Origin: Sulfurivermis fontis
GTDB taxonomy: Bacteria; Pseudomonadota; Gammaproteobacteria; Thiohalomonadales; Thiohalomonadaceae
Reading direction: 5' to 3'
NCBI RefSeq assembly: GCF_004001245.1
Contig: NZ_AP018724.1
Span: 2,410,501-2,474,500, forward strand
DNA length: 64,000 nucleotides
The notes beneath the pieces were generated by a model. The model made no database searches. It was given only the letters and a program-made list of their open reading frames with translations, and was not told where the DNA came from. Each line of letters begins with the position of its first letter. Within the stretch, counting starts at the first letter, position 1. A program made the position numbers and the translations under genes. Shown one piece after another: positions 45,223-54,134 of this stretch.

Positions 45223-46512
45223 CTATCGCCCGCCCGATCGGCGCCGGCGCTCTGCCCAGCGCGCCAGCAGCGTCACCCCCACCGACGCTCCCAGCAGACC
45301 CGCCGCGACGCGCAGATCGGACAGCCGTTCCGGCGCCAGCAGCAATACCAGCCCCAGCCCCAGCATCATGCTGCCGGACAACAGCTTGAGCAGCGCCCCT
45401 TCCTCCGGCTGCAACTTGCGCGATCCCAGTGTCCAGCTGAAGACGGCGACGATCACCAGCAGCGGCACGACATAGATCAGGTTGTACAGGGCCAGATAGG
45501 CGTAATAGGCGCTTGCCGGCAGTTGGTGCAGGGTGAGCAGGCGGGTGTAGAGCATGGGAAAACCGGCGGTGCAGAGCAGCTCGTAGCTATTCACCGCCAG
45601 GGCCAGGATCACCGTGCCGAGCAGCAGGGCCGGCAGACTGTCGGCGCGCAGCAGACCGCGCACCCGCTGATAGATGCCGGGCTTGGCCGCCTCCGGAATA
45701 GACAGGCTGGGCCCGTGACCGGGCCACAGATAGTCCTTGACATTGATGAGCGCCATCACCACCGCCAACAGGCCGGCCAGCAGCGTCACAATCTGCAACT
45801 GTCCCACCACCAGGAAGACGTTGAGCCAGGCGGCCATCAGGGCGAAGTACACCAGACCTGAGATGGCGACGAACACGCCGCCCACCAGGAGCATACGGCG
45901 GCGGCCGCCGGCATGGACCAGCAGGCTGAGCAGGAACAGCAACACGAAGAAGGCGCAGGGATTGAAGGCATCCAGCCCGGCGATGACCAGGGTCACCAGG
46001 GGCAGGGAACCGGCATCGCCGCCCAAACCGGACAATCCCGCCTGGGCCAGCAGTTCGGTGGTCCCCGGCACCAGCGGCGTCGGCAGACCGGCACCGGCAC
46101 GCAGGCTGTCGTGGCAACGGGTGAGCTGCTCACGCAGGAAACGACCGATGCCGGCGGCATCGTCGTAACCCACCACCATGCTGCCGCAGAACAGAAAGGC
46201 CGGCACCGAACGGGCCTCCTGGCCCAGCGCGCCGGCCATTTCCGTATAGAAGGCGGCATTTTCCCGATCACGGCTGACCTCCAGATCATGCACCTGCAGC
46301 CAGGGCAGCTCGGCCGCCATCGCCGCCACGTCGGGCCGCGCCGCCTGGCAATGGGGACAGGACTGGGACCAGAAGAAATACAGGTGCACCCGGACAGAAC
46401 CGTCTGCCGCCGGCTCCCACCAGGGCGGCGTCCCCGCCCCGGCCAGCAGCGGCCAGCACAGCAGCAGCGCCAGCCAGCCCCCAAGCCAGGCCCTGTTTGT
46501 CTGCCGGTTCAT
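45223..46512 (-). CDS. Thioredoxin-domain / DsbD-like membrane protein
   Basis: 429 residues. A signal-like N-terminus (LGGWLALLLCWPLLAGAG) precedes a thioredoxin-fold domain with active site FWSQSCPHCQAARPDV (Cys52, Cys55). A membrane domain with about seven segments follows, including GLDAFNPCAFFVLLFLLSLL, the NPC motif of the DsbD/CcdA family. It could move reducing power between periplasm and cytoplasm. The order thioredoxin-then-membrane domain is unlike DsbD, where thioredoxin is C-terminal. Confidence 0.82.
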   Translation of the reverse strand: MNRQTNRAWLGGWLALLLCWPLLAGAGTPPWWEPAADGSVRVHLYFFWSQSCPHCQAARPDVAAMAAELPWLQVHDLEVSRDRENAAFYTEMAGALGQEARSVPAFLFCGSMVVGYDDAAGIGRFLREQLTRCHDSLRAGAGLPTPLVPGTTELLAQAGLSGLGGDAGSLPLVTLVIAGLDAFNPCAFFVLLFLLSLLVHAGGRRRMLLVGGVFVAISGLVYFALMAAWLNVFLVVGQLQIVTLLAGLLAVVMALINVKDYLWPGHGPSLSIPEAAKPGIYQRVRGLLRADSLPALLLGTVILALAVNSYELLCTAGFPMLYTRLLTLHQLPASAYYAYLALYNLIYVVPLLVIVAVFSWTLGSRKLQPEEGALLKLLSGSMMLGLGLVLLLAPERLSDLRVAAGLLGASVGVTLLARWAERRRRSGGR

Positions 46513-46664
46513 TTTATTTTCTTATCCAAGAATAGTTTTACTTAAGCAATTACTTGTAGTTTGGCGACCACCTCCGCGACAAGCCGCTTTAACTTCAACA
46601 GCTAAGCATCGGCAGTGGCAAGTTTTTGCCAAAATCCAAACTGTTGCGCCGGGGCGACGGCCTG

Positions 46665-46683
46665 CTGTCACACCGCTGTCACC
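46665..46683 (+). promoter_or_regulatory. PhoB-box-like direct repeat upstream of a PilZ gene
   Basis: CTGTCACACCGCTGTCACC has two perfect CTGTCA hexamers exactly 11 bases apart (46665 and 46676). This is the cleanest PhoB half-site pair in the window. A TATAAC at 46719-46724 could be a -10, though it is farther from the box than usual. The PilZ start is at 46800. Confidence 0.55.
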
Positions 46684-46799
46684 GCGCTGCGCGACACTTT
46701 GCACCCTGGCACATCAACTATAACCGGCTATCGTTACCGCTCCCAGGCCTGTGACGGAACGAAAATTGGCCGAGGCAAAACCATAGCGGGAGGGTGATT

Positions 46800-47198
46800 A
46801 TGCACAAGGACTATCTCGACGGCGGCCAGCCACTCCACATCATGCTGGCCTATGCCCCACTGGGGCTGGTACGGGCCACCGCGCGCCAGTTGCGCTACGA
46901 CGGCATGACCGTCGATACCGGAATGGTGACCCTGGATGAGCAGGCCGAGGTAGAGCTGTCCTTTACCCACCGCCATCACGACGAACTCATCACCCATCGC
47001 CTGCGTGCCCAAGTTGTCGCCTCCTCGCGCGGCACCGCCGTGCTGGCGTTCACGGACTATGCGCGCACCACACGCGAGATCCTGCATCAACTCATCGACG
47101 GGGCGACGACGGCACGCCGCTATGCCCGCGGTTTGTCGCGCCTGCCCATCCCCGCCTGGCTGATACCCCAGCTTCCCCCCGGCGGCCGTCTCGCCTGA
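46800..47198 (+). CDS. PilZ-domain-like protein
   Basis: 132 residues, soluble. The region GLVRATARQLRYDGMTVDTG and ELITHRLRAQVVASSRGTAVLAFTDY resembles a divergent PilZ beta-barrel, the cyclic-di-GMP binding fold, but the RxxxR and D/NxSxxG ligand motifs are not clean. It may be a non-binding PilZ adaptor. GGGAGGG lies 5 bases before the ATG at 46800. A terminator follows. A PhoB-box-like site lies about 120 bases upstream. Confidence 0.7.
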   Translation: MHKDYLDGGQPLHIMLAYAPLGLVRATARQLRYDGMTVDTGMVTLDEQAEVELSFTHRHHDELITHRLRAQVVASSRGTAVLAFTDYARTTREILHQLIDGATTARRYARGLSRLPIPAWLIPQLPPGGRLA

Positions 47199-47231
47199 AA
47201 CGGTCGCCTTTTTGGCAACTGCCGCAATCTT

Positions 47232-47261
47232 GCGACGCCGCCCGGCGTCGCTTTTTTTTTT
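47232..47261 (+). terminator. Rho-independent terminator after the PilZ gene
   Basis: GCGACGCC pairs with GGCGTCGC and is followed by ten T. It lies about 35 bases after the PilZ stop. Confidence 0.92.
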
Positions 47262-47265
47262 GCGC

Positions 47266-47396
47266 CACTTGCCAGTGACAGATTTCAAGTTGCAAATGAA
47301 CGAGCCCGCTGCGCTCGTACGGTTTTGAAGAACAGCCGTGCACGCAGCACACGCATTCGCTTGTATCTTGCAACTTGTTACTTGTATCTGCCTTTA
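47266..47396. repeat. Inverted AAGTTGCAAG-type repeat abutting the phoR stop
   Basis: Left arm GATTTCAAGTTGCAAATGAA (47281-47300) and right arm with CTTGTATCTTGCAACTTG and TTACTTGTATCTGCC, ending at the phoR stop. On the minus strand the stop reads TAAAGGCAGATACAAG, identical to the sequence at the lipoprotein stop at 39.8 kb. The loop carries CGAGCCCGCTGCGCTCG. Confidence 0.65.
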
Positions 47397-48701
47397 AGTC
47401 GCCGAACCGGCCAGACGATCGGGGGGGAAGTCGATGGTGAAGGTGCTGCCCTTGCCCGGGCGACTGTCGATGCGCAGACGGGCGCTGTGGCGGGTCAGTA
47501 CATGTTTGACGATGGCCAGACCGAGACCGGTACCGCCCACCTCGCGCGACCGGCCGGTATCGACGCGGTAGAAGCGTTCCGTCAGGCGCGGCAGGTGTTC
47601 CGCCGGGATGCCGATGCCACTGTCGCTGACGGAGAAGTGTGCGCCGGCGCTATCGCTCCACCAGCGGAGGTGGATCTCGCCGCCGGCCGGCGTGTAACGC
47701 ACCGCATTGCCGACGATGTTGGAGAAGGCGCTGTACAGCTCGCGCTCGGCACCGTACAGGCGCAGGTCCGGCTCCGCTTCCAGCGTGATGTGATGAGCCT
47801 TGTCGCCGGAGAGCAACTGCGCATCCTCGCGGATGGCGGCGAGCAGCGCCGGCACCTCCACCAATTCGCGCGGCGGGCTGGAGCGATCGGTCTCCAGCCG
47901 TGACAGCATCAGCAGGTCGGCCACCAGATGCTGCATGCGTGTTGCCTGCTGATGCATCAGGGTCAGCGAGCGCTGCCAGCGCGCGGCGCAGTCGTCGCCG
48001 CTGTCCATCAGTGTCTCCAGAAAGCCGCTGACCACGGTAAGCGGCGTGCGCAATTCATGGGAAACGTTGGCGACGAAATCGCGGCGCATCTGATCCAGCC
48101 GCTGTTGCTGGCTGATGTCGCGCGCCACCAGCAGACGCTGATCACGGCCGTAGTTGATGAGATGGATGCTGATGGTCAGGCTGTCATCCACCGGCGAGGG
48201 GATGCGCAACACCTCGCCGTTGCGGCCGTTCTGCTGCAGGTAGGTGATGAAATCGGGATGGCGCAGCAGATTGTCGATGGGCTGGCCCTTGTCCTGCGCC
48301 GAGTGCAGACCCAGCAGACCGGCGGCGGCATCGTTGAACCACAGGATCTCGTCCTTGGGACCAATCACCACCGTGGCATCGGGCAGGGCCGAAGTGGCCT
48401 GCTGGAAGCGGTCGAGAATTTCCTCCAGCTGGCGCTTGCGCTGCTGGTGTTTGCGCTGGCGCTGGTAGATGTAGTGGAACACCTCGCCCCACAGGCCGCC
48501 GGCCTCGGGAATGTTGCGCGTCTTGCCGCTGCGCAACCAGTCCACCAGGCGACGCAACTGCCAGATGTGGTAGCCGAGATACACGGCCAAGCCCAACCCC
48601 CAGCCGAGCCAGAAGCTGCCCAGCACAGCCCCCAGCAGCGTGGCGCCAAGCAGCACCCACAGCAGGCGCCACAGTTCGGGAGTCCAGGGATTGGCGGGCA
48701 T
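47394..48701 (-). CDS. phoR: Phosphate regulon sensor kinase PhoR
   Basis: 435 residues. Two N-terminal membrane stretches (WVLLGATLLGAVLGSFWLGW...) and the YLGYHIWQLRRLVDWLRSG region precede a PAS domain (about 98-200). The kinase has phospho-acceptor His215 in FVANVSHELRTPLTVV. ATP-domain boxes N (NIVGNAVRYT), G1 (VSDSGIGIPAEHL) and G2 (GGTGLGLAIVKH) are present. It phosphorylates PhoB when phosphate is low. It follows phoB with no intervening base. Confidence 0.95.
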   Translation of the reverse strand: MPANPWTPELWRLLWVLLGATLLGAVLGSFWLGWGLGLAVYLGYHIWQLRRLVDWLRSGKTRNIPEAGGLWGEVFHYIYQRQRKHQQRKRQLEEILDRFQQATSALPDATVVIGPKDEILWFNDAAAGLLGLHSAQDKGQPIDNLLRHPDFITYLQQNGRNGEVLRIPSPVDDSLTISIHLINYGRDQRLLVARDISQQQRLDQMRRDFVANVSHELRTPLTVVSGFLETLMDSGDDCAARWQRSLTLMHQQATRMQHLVADLLMLSRLETDRSSPPRELVEVPALLAAIREDAQLLSGDKAHHITLEAEPDLRLYGAERELYSAFSNIVGNAVRYTPAGGEIHLRWWSDSAGAHFSVSDSGIGIPAEHLPRLTERFYRVDTGRSREVGGTGLGLAIVKHVLTRHSARLRIDSRPGKGSTFTIDFPPDRLAGSAT

Positions 48702-49394
48702 TTATACCTGCTGGGAGAAACGGTAGCCGGCGCCGCGCACCGTCTGGATCAGGTTGTCGTGGCCGCTCGGCTCCAGGGCCTTGCGCAGACGGCGGATGTG
48801 CACGTCCACCGTGCGCTCCTCCACATAGGCGCCGCGCCCCCACACCATGTCGAGCAGCTGGGAACGGCTGTACACCCGCTCCGGGTGCGACATGAAAAAG
48901 TGCAGCAGACGGAACTCCGTCGGCCCCATCTCCAGCGCCTGCTCACCGGCGGTGACGCGGTGGCTGGAGGTATCCACCTTGAGGTCGCTCACCACCAGCA
49001 CGCCCTCGTCGTCGTGGGGCTGGCTGCGACGCAGTACCGCCTTGATGCGTGCCTGCAATTCGCGGGTGGAGAACGGCTTGGCGATGTAATCGTCGGCGCC
49101 GACCTCGAGACCGCGGATGCGGTCATCTTCCTCGCTGCGCGCGGTGAGCATGATGATCGGGGTGGCGCGGGTGTAGTCGTCGCGGCGCAGCCGGCGCGCC
49201 AGTTCGATACCGCTCATGCCGGGCAGCATCCAGTCCAGCAGGATCAGCGCCGGCAGGCCGTTGGCGAGTACCTGCTCCGCCTCTTCGGCGCTGCCCGCCT
49301 GCAACATCTGGTAGCCGGCCCGCTCCAGGGCCATCACCACCATTTCACGGATGGCCGGCTCGTCCTCGACGATGAGTATGGTTGTGGCTGTCAT
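48702..49394 (-). CDS. phoB: Phosphate regulon response regulator PhoB
   Basis: 230 residues. The receiver has acidic pair in VEDEPAIRE, phospho-acceptor Asp54 in [12 protein letters not shown], and conserved Lys in [14 protein letters not shown]. The OmpR-type winged helix carries the PhoB block [23 protein letters not shown] in two parts and [14 protein letters not shown]. It activates the pst operon and phoBR. A PhoB box lies about 50 bases upstream, giving autoregulation. Confidence 0.96.
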   Translation of the reverse strand: MTATTILIVEDEPAIREMVVMALERAGYQMLQAGSAEEAEQVLANGLPALILLDWMLPGMSGIELARRLRRDDYTRATPIIMLTARSEEDDRIRGLEVGADDYIAKPFSTRELQARIKAVLRRSQPHDDEGVLVVSDLKVDTSSHRVTAGEQALEMGPTEFRLLHFFMSHPERVYSRSQLLDMVWGRGAYVEERTVDVHIRRLRKALEPSGHDNLIQTVRGAGYRFSQQV

Positions 49395-49442
49395 ATTTCT
49401 GTAACCCGATGATGAATCACCGGTAACATTAAAGACGGGAAA

Positions 49443-49462
49443 TGTGACACCCGCGTGACAGC
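49443..49462 (-). promoter_or_regulatory. PhoB box upstream of phoB
   Basis: On the minus strand, two TGTCAC hexamers are 11 bases apart (CTGTCACGCGGGTGTCACAT), the classic two-unit PhoB site. It lies about 50 bases upstream of the phoB start. Confidence 0.82.
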
Positions 49463-49552
49463 ATCATAACAGCAAAGCCGTGGCCGCCCAGCCTTTGCGA
49501 GCCTGCGGTGATGGTATCATCCCCGGCCAAACCGCATCATCCGGAGCAGACC

Positions 49553-50182
49553 ATGTTCACCGGCATCGTCCAGGGCACCGCCGAAATCGTCGCCATCGTG
49601 GAGAAACAGGACCTGCGCACCCATACCGTGCGCCTGCCGCCGGCCCTGCTGCCCGGCCTGCAACCGGGCGCCTCGGTGGCCCACAACGGCTGCTGCCTCA
49701 CCGTCACCGCCATCGACGGCGACCGCGTCTCCTTCGACCTGATGCGCGAAACCCTGCGCCTGACCAACCTGGGCAGCCTGCAGGTGGGCGACCGCGTCAA
49801 TGTGGAACGTGCCGCCCGCTTCGGCGACGACATCGGCGGCCATGCCATGTCCGGCCACATCATGGGGACGGCCGAGGTGACGCAAGTGCTGGAGAGCGCG
49901 AACAACCGCCAGGTGTGGTTCCGCCTACCGGAGACCCTGCGCAAGTACGTCTTCACCAAGGGCTACATCGGCATCGACGGCATCAGCCTCACCATCGGTG
50001 AGGTGCGCGGCGACGAATTCTGCGTCAACCTGATCCCGGAAACCCTGGCGCGCACCAACATCGCCGCACGCCGCCCCGGCGACCGCATCAATCTGGAGAT
50101 CGATCCGCAGACCCAGGCCATCGTCGACACGGTGGAGCGGGTGCTGGCGGAACGGATGCGCGACAACCAGAGCGCATCGTAA
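49553..50182 (+). CDS. ribE: Riboflavin synthase, alpha subunit
   Basis: 209 residues with two lumazine-binding repeats: [15 protein letters not shown] opens the first, and [13 protein letters not shown] and [14 protein letters not shown] are the paired substrate motifs. It makes riboflavin from two 6,7-dimethyl-8-ribityllumazine molecules by dismutation. The start at 49553 has GGAG upstream and matches the family MFTGIV start; a 45-base upstream extension is not family-like. It stands alone, divergent from phoB; no FMN riboswitch is visible. Confidence 0.95.
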   Translation: MFTGIVQGTAEIVAIVEKQDLRTHTVRLPPALLPGLQPGASVAHNGCCLTVTAIDGDRVSFDLMRETLRLTNLGSLQVGDRVNVERAARFGDDIGGHAMSGHIMGTAEVTQVLESANNRQVWFRLPETLRKYVFTKGYIGIDGISLTIGEVRGDEFCVNLIPETLARTNIAARRPGDRINLEIDPQTQAIVDTVERVLAERMRDNQSAS

Positions 50183-50242
50183 TAGCGACATCGTGCCGGC
50201 CCGTCATCAACCGGCCGCACCGGCACAAGCCCGCCCACGGGC

Positions 50243-50587
50243 CTACTCCGGCAGCAGCACCACCGTCGCCACGCCGGTCTTCCTGTCGATATCGAACTGC
50301 ACCACGCAGTATTCGGGCACCTCGTCGAGAGGCGTGGGATCGTCCGCGCAACTGCAACCCGGGGTAATGCCCTTGTAGGACAGACCGACCTTCACGCGCA
50401 AGGCACCGGGCAGCTCGGCGGCATTGAGGACGATGGCGGTGAACCCGGTGGTGATCGCATGGCTGCTGCGCGCCAGCCCCGCCTGCAACGGCAGGGCATC
50501 GCCATCCAGCGCCTCGATCTCCGCCTTCAGCACCGAGGTGAAGGCGGGCGTGGTCCACGCCGCGAGGGACTTGTTCAGTACGATCAT
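50243..50587 (-). CDS. Conserved hypothetical protein with cysteine pair
   Basis: 114 residues starting MIVLNKSLAAWTTPAFTSVL. The middle has SHAITTGFTAIVLNAAELPG, and LSYKGITPGCSCADDPTPLDE carries a CxC pair. The C-terminus is strand-rich (EYCVVQFDIDRKTGVATVVL). The family is not recognised. A CxC inside PGCSCADD could bind metal. AGGAGGAG precedes the ATG at 50587. It lies between ribE (convergent) and ilvD (113 bases upstream, same strand). Confidence 0.7.
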   Translation of the reverse strand: MIVLNKSLAAWTTPAFTSVLKAEIEALDGDALPLQAGLARSSHAITTGFTAIVLNAAELPGALRVKVGLSYKGITPGCSCADDPTPLDEVPEYCVVQFDIDRKTGVATVVLLPE

Positions 50588-50699
50588 CGTCTCTTCTCCT
50601 CCCTGAACGATGCCACCGGCACAGGCCGGGGCCACGCCAGCGCAGTGTCTTATTGTTCTAGCGGCGACCCGGTAGCGGGATGCTATGCCGCGCTTCCCC

Positions 50700-52550
50700 T
50701 CACTTTTCCAGCTGCGATACATCCCGCACCGCGCCGCGCGCGGCGGAGGTGGTCATCGCGGCATACGCCTTGAGTGCCGCCGACACCTGACGGTCACGGT
50801 TGGCCGGCTTCCAGGCCTGGTTTCCCTTGGCCTCCATCGCCGCGCGGCGCCGCGCCAGTTCCTCGTCGCTAACGGCGATGCGGATAGAGCGGTTGGGAAT
50901 GTCGATTTCGATAATGTCGCCGTTTTCCACCAGGCCGATGTTGCCGCCCTCGGCGGCCTCGGGTGAGACATGGCCGATGGACAGGCCGGAGGTGCCGCCG
51001 GAGAAACGCCCGTCGGTGATCAGGGCGCAGGCCTTGCCCAGTCCCTTGGACTTGATGTACGAGGTGGGGTAGAGCATTTCCTGCATGCCGGGGCCGCCGC
51101 GCGGACCCTCGTAACGCACGATCACCACGTCGCCGGCCTTCACCTGGTCGCCGAGTATTTTTTCCACCGCCTCTTCCTGGCTTTCACAGATCACCGCCGG
51201 GCCGGAGAACTTGAGGATCGCAGCGTCGACGCCGGCGGTCTTCACCACGCAACCATCCACGGCGAGATTGCCGTACAGCACGGCGAGGCCGCCGTCCTGG
51301 CTGTAGGCGTGAGCGACGTCGCGGATACAGCCGTTCGCGCGATCCACATCCAGGCTTTCGTAACGCTTGTTCTGGCTGAAGGCAACGGTGGTGGGCACGC
51401 CGCCGGGGGCGGCGCGGTAGAAGTCCTTGCGCTTCTGATCCTCGGTCAGGCGCACATCCCACAAGGCGATGGCCTCGGCCATGGTGGCGGCATGCACGGT
51501 CTTGCAGTCGCGGTTCAACAAGCCGGCGCGGTCCAGCTCGCCGAGGATACCGATGACGCCACCGGCGCGGTGCACGTCTTCCATGTGATAGGTCTGGATC
51601 GACGGCGCCACCTTGCACAGGTGCGGCACCTTGCGCGACAGGCGATCGATGTCGGCCATGGTGAACTTGACGCCGGCCTCTTCCGCCGCGGCGAGCAGGT
51701 GCAGGATGGTGTTGGTGGAACCGCCCATGGCGATGTCCAGAGACATGGCGTTCTCGAAGGCCTGGAAGTTGGCGATGGAACGCGGCAGCACCGACTCGTC
51801 ATTGCCTTCGTAATAACGCCTGGCCAGTGCCACGATCATGCGGCCGGCCTCCTTGAACAGGCGCTCGCGATCGGCGTGGGTCGCCACCAGCGAGCCGTTG
51901 CCCGGCAGCGACAGCCCCAGCGCCTCGGTGAGGCAGTTCATGGAATTGGCGGTGAACATGCCGGAGCAGGAGCCGCAGGTGGGACAGGCGGAACGCTCGA
52001 CGATCTCGACGTCGGCGTCGCTCTCCTTGGGATCGGCGGCCATGATCATGGCATCGATGAGGTCCAGCGCCACGGTCTTCTCGTGCACCACCGCCTTGCC
52101 CGCCTCCATCGGCCCGCCGGAGACGAAGATAACGGGGATATTGAGGCGCAAGGCGGCGTTGAGCATGCCCGGGGTGATCTTGTCGCAGTTGGAGATGCAC
52201 ACCAGGGCATCGGCGCAATGAGCGTTCACCATGTACTCCACGGCGTCGGCGATCAGCTCGCGGCTGGGCAGCGAATACAGCATGCCGCCGTGGCCCATGG
52301 CGATGCCGTCGTCGATGGCGATGGTGTTGAACTCCTTGGCCACGCCGCCGGCGGCCTCGATCTCGCGCGCCACCAGCTGCCCCAGGTCCTTGAGGTGGAC
52401 GTGGCCCGGCACGAACTGGGTGAAGGAGTTGGCGATGGCGATGATCGGCTTGTTGAAATCGTCTTCCTTCATGCCGGTGGCGCGCCACAGGGCGCGGGCG
52501 CCGGCCATGTTGCGGCCGTGAGTGCTGGTCCAGGAACGGTATGCGGGCAT
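50700..52550 (-). CDS. ilvD: Dihydroxy-acid dehydratase
   Basis: 616 residues, the same length as E. coli IlvD. Conserved cysteines of the Fe-S cluster lie in CDKITPGML and [18 protein letters not shown]. It dehydrates 2,3-dihydroxy acids in isoleucine and valine synthesis. The start at 52550 ([20 protein letters not shown]) has GGAGAG upstream; a 30-base upstream extension is not conserved. It stands alone. Confidence 0.97.
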   Translation of the reverse strand: MPAYRSWTSTHGRNMAGARALWRATGMKEDDFNKPIIAIANSFTQFVPGHVHLKDLGQLVAREIEAAGGVAKEFNTIAIDDGIAMGHGGMLYSLPSRELIADAVEYMVNAHCADALVCISNCDKITPGMLNAALRLNIPVIFVSGGPMEAGKAVVHEKTVALDLIDAMIMAADPKESDADVEIVERSACPTCGSCSGMFTANSMNCLTEALGLSLPGNGSLVATHADRERLFKEAGRMIVALARRYYEGNDESVLPRSIANFQAFENAMSLDIAMGGSTNTILHLLAAAEEAGVKFTMADIDRLSRKVPHLCKVAPSIQTYHMEDVHRAGGVIGILGELDRAGLLNRDCKTVHAATMAEAIALWDVRLTEDQKRKDFYRAAPGGVPTTVAFSQNKRYESLDVDRANGCIRDVAHAYSQDGGLAVLYGNLAVDGCVVKTAGVDAAILKFSGPAVICESQEEAVEKILGDQVKAGDVVIVRYEGPRGGPGMQEMLYPTSYIKSKGLGKACALITDGRFSGGTSGLSIGHVSPEAAEGGNIGLVENGDIIEIDIPNRSIRIAVSDEELARRRAAMEAKGNQAWKPANRDRQVSAALKAYAAMTTSAARGAVRDVSQLEK

Positions 52551-52641
52551 CGGTCTCTCCGGGAAGTCATGCGGATTCAATGCCGGGCATTATACGCTGC
52601 GCCCGGCCTCCGGGGGATCAGGGCAGGCAAAAGTTTCCGCC

Positions 52642-54123
52642 TCAACGCTGGCGCAGGTGCTGCAACTCCAGGCGGCGCACGAACTCCGCCAGAATCTGGC
52701 GATACAGATCCTCTTTCAGCACCTGGTCCTCGACGCCCGCATCGATATTGGGGTTATCGTTCACCTCGATGACGTAGATACCCTTGTCGGTCTGTTTCAG
52801 GTCCACACCGTAGAGGCCGTCACCGATCAGATTGGCCGCCTTGAGGGCGATAGCCACCACCTCCGCCGGCGCCTGCTCCACCGCCAGGGTCTTCCAACCC
52901 CCCTCCTCGAAAGTGCCGTCGGATTCGTGGTGCACGATCTGCCAGTGCTTCTTCGACATGAAGTATTTGCAGGCGAAGATCGGCTTGCGATTGAGGATGC
53001 CGATGCGCCAGTCGAATTCGGTGTAGAGGTATTCCTGCGCCAGGATTAGCTCCGAGCTCTTGAACAGCCGCTCCGCCTCCTGCCGCATCTGCTCCGGCGT
53101 CTCGGCCTTGACCACGCCGCGGGAGAACGAGCCGTCCGGCACCTTCAGCACCATCGGGTAGCCGATAGCCTCCTCCGCCGCCTTGAGGTCGTTGCGCCCG
53201 GCGATCACCGTGCGCGGCGCCGGCACCTTGTTGGCGCGCAGTAGTTCCGCCAGATAGACCTTGTTGGTACAGCGCAGGATCGACTGCGGATCGTCCATTA
53301 CCACCATGCCCTCGCTTTCCGCCTTTTTGGCGAAGCGATAGGTGTAGTGGTTGATATTGGTGGTCTCGCGGATGAACAGGGCATCGTATTCGGCGAGACG
53401 GGAGTAGTCCTTGCGATCGATGATCTCGATATCGATGTCCAGCGCGCGTCCGGCCTTGATGAAGCGTTGCAAGGCCTTGCGGTTGGACGGCGGCAGCGGG
53501 TCGTCGTAGTTGTACAGGATGGCCAGGTCGTAGCGCGCCTGACTGCGCGATTTGGGTGAGCGCCAGCGTTTCTTCAGGTAGCCGTGCAATTGCTCGGCGA
53601 AAAAGGCACGGTTTTCGCTGTCCAGCTTGTGCAGCGACAAGGGTTTGATGGATTCGATGTGCCAGACACTTTCGGAACGACGGAAACCGACGCGCAGCAA
53701 CGGGCAGGGGAAGGTCTCGAAGATCTGCCGGGCCAGGTCGGCCATCGGCTCGAACAGACACTTGCCGAAGAACACATCCATCTCGAACACCCGCTCGGGA
53801 CTGTCCTTGCGGTATTTGCGCAGACTCTTCGCCACCTCCTCGTCGAGATTGACGGCATTCAGGCTATACATCGCCTTGCTGGACAGATCCAGCATACTCT
53901 TCACCGACGGGATCACCTTGTGATTGCGCGCCTCGGCCAGCAGCGAGCAGTAATAGGCCACGCTGAGATACTTGTAGCTGCGGCACAGGTTGATCACCTG
54001 CACATGCTTGAGATTGAAGTATTCCTTGCCGGTGAAATAGTCATCGACGTTCACCACCGGATAGTCGAGGCCGTCGAACTTCCAGTCCGCCGCATCCTCC
54101 ACCACGATAATCTGCGTAGTCAT
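52642..54123 (-). CDS. RimK-like ATP-grasp ligase with RLAN N-terminal domain
   Basis: 493 residues. The N-terminal half (IIVVEDAADWKFDGLDYPVV, INLCRSYKYLSVAYYCSLLA) matches the RLAN domain that precedes some RimK-type ATP-grasp enzymes. From about residue 200 comes the ATP-grasp fold, with phosphate loop VLKVPDGSFSRGV, FIRETTNINHYTYRFAKKAE and metal motif EVNDNPNIDAGVED. Such ligases join an amino acid or amine to a carboxylate, often on a peptide. It is encoded 11 bases after a GNAT-peptidase fusion on the same strand, a conserved pairing. Substrate unknown. Confidence 0.88.
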   Translation of the reverse strand: MTTQIIVVEDAADWKFDGLDYPVVNVDDYFTGKEYFNLKHVQVINLCRSYKYLSVAYYCSLLAEARNHKVIPSVKSMLDLSSKAMYSLNAVNLDEEVAKSLRKYRKDSPERVFEMDVFFGKCLFEPMADLARQIFETFPCPLLRVGFRRSESVWHIESIKPLSLHKLDSENRAFFAEQLHGYLKKRWRSPKSRSQARYDLAILYNYDDPLPPSNRKALQRFIKAGRALDIDIEIIDRKDYSRLAEYDALFIRETTNINHYTYRFAKKAESEGMVVMDDPQSILRCTNKVYLAELLRANKVPAPRTVIAGRNDLKAAEEAIGYPMVLKVPDGSFSRGVVKAETPEQMRQEAERLFKSSELILAQEYLYTEFDWRIGILNRKPIFACKYFMSKKHWQIVHHESDGTFEEGGWKTLAVEQAPAEVVAIALKAANLIGDGLYGVDLKQTDKGIYVIEVNDNPNIDAGVEDQVLKEDLYRQILAEFVRRLELQHLRQR

Positions 54124-54134
54124 GGCCCTGCTGT

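Noticed and set aside
49395-49552. Possible FMN riboswitch before ribE
   Set aside because: The conserved RFN-element boxes are not visible and the leader is short.
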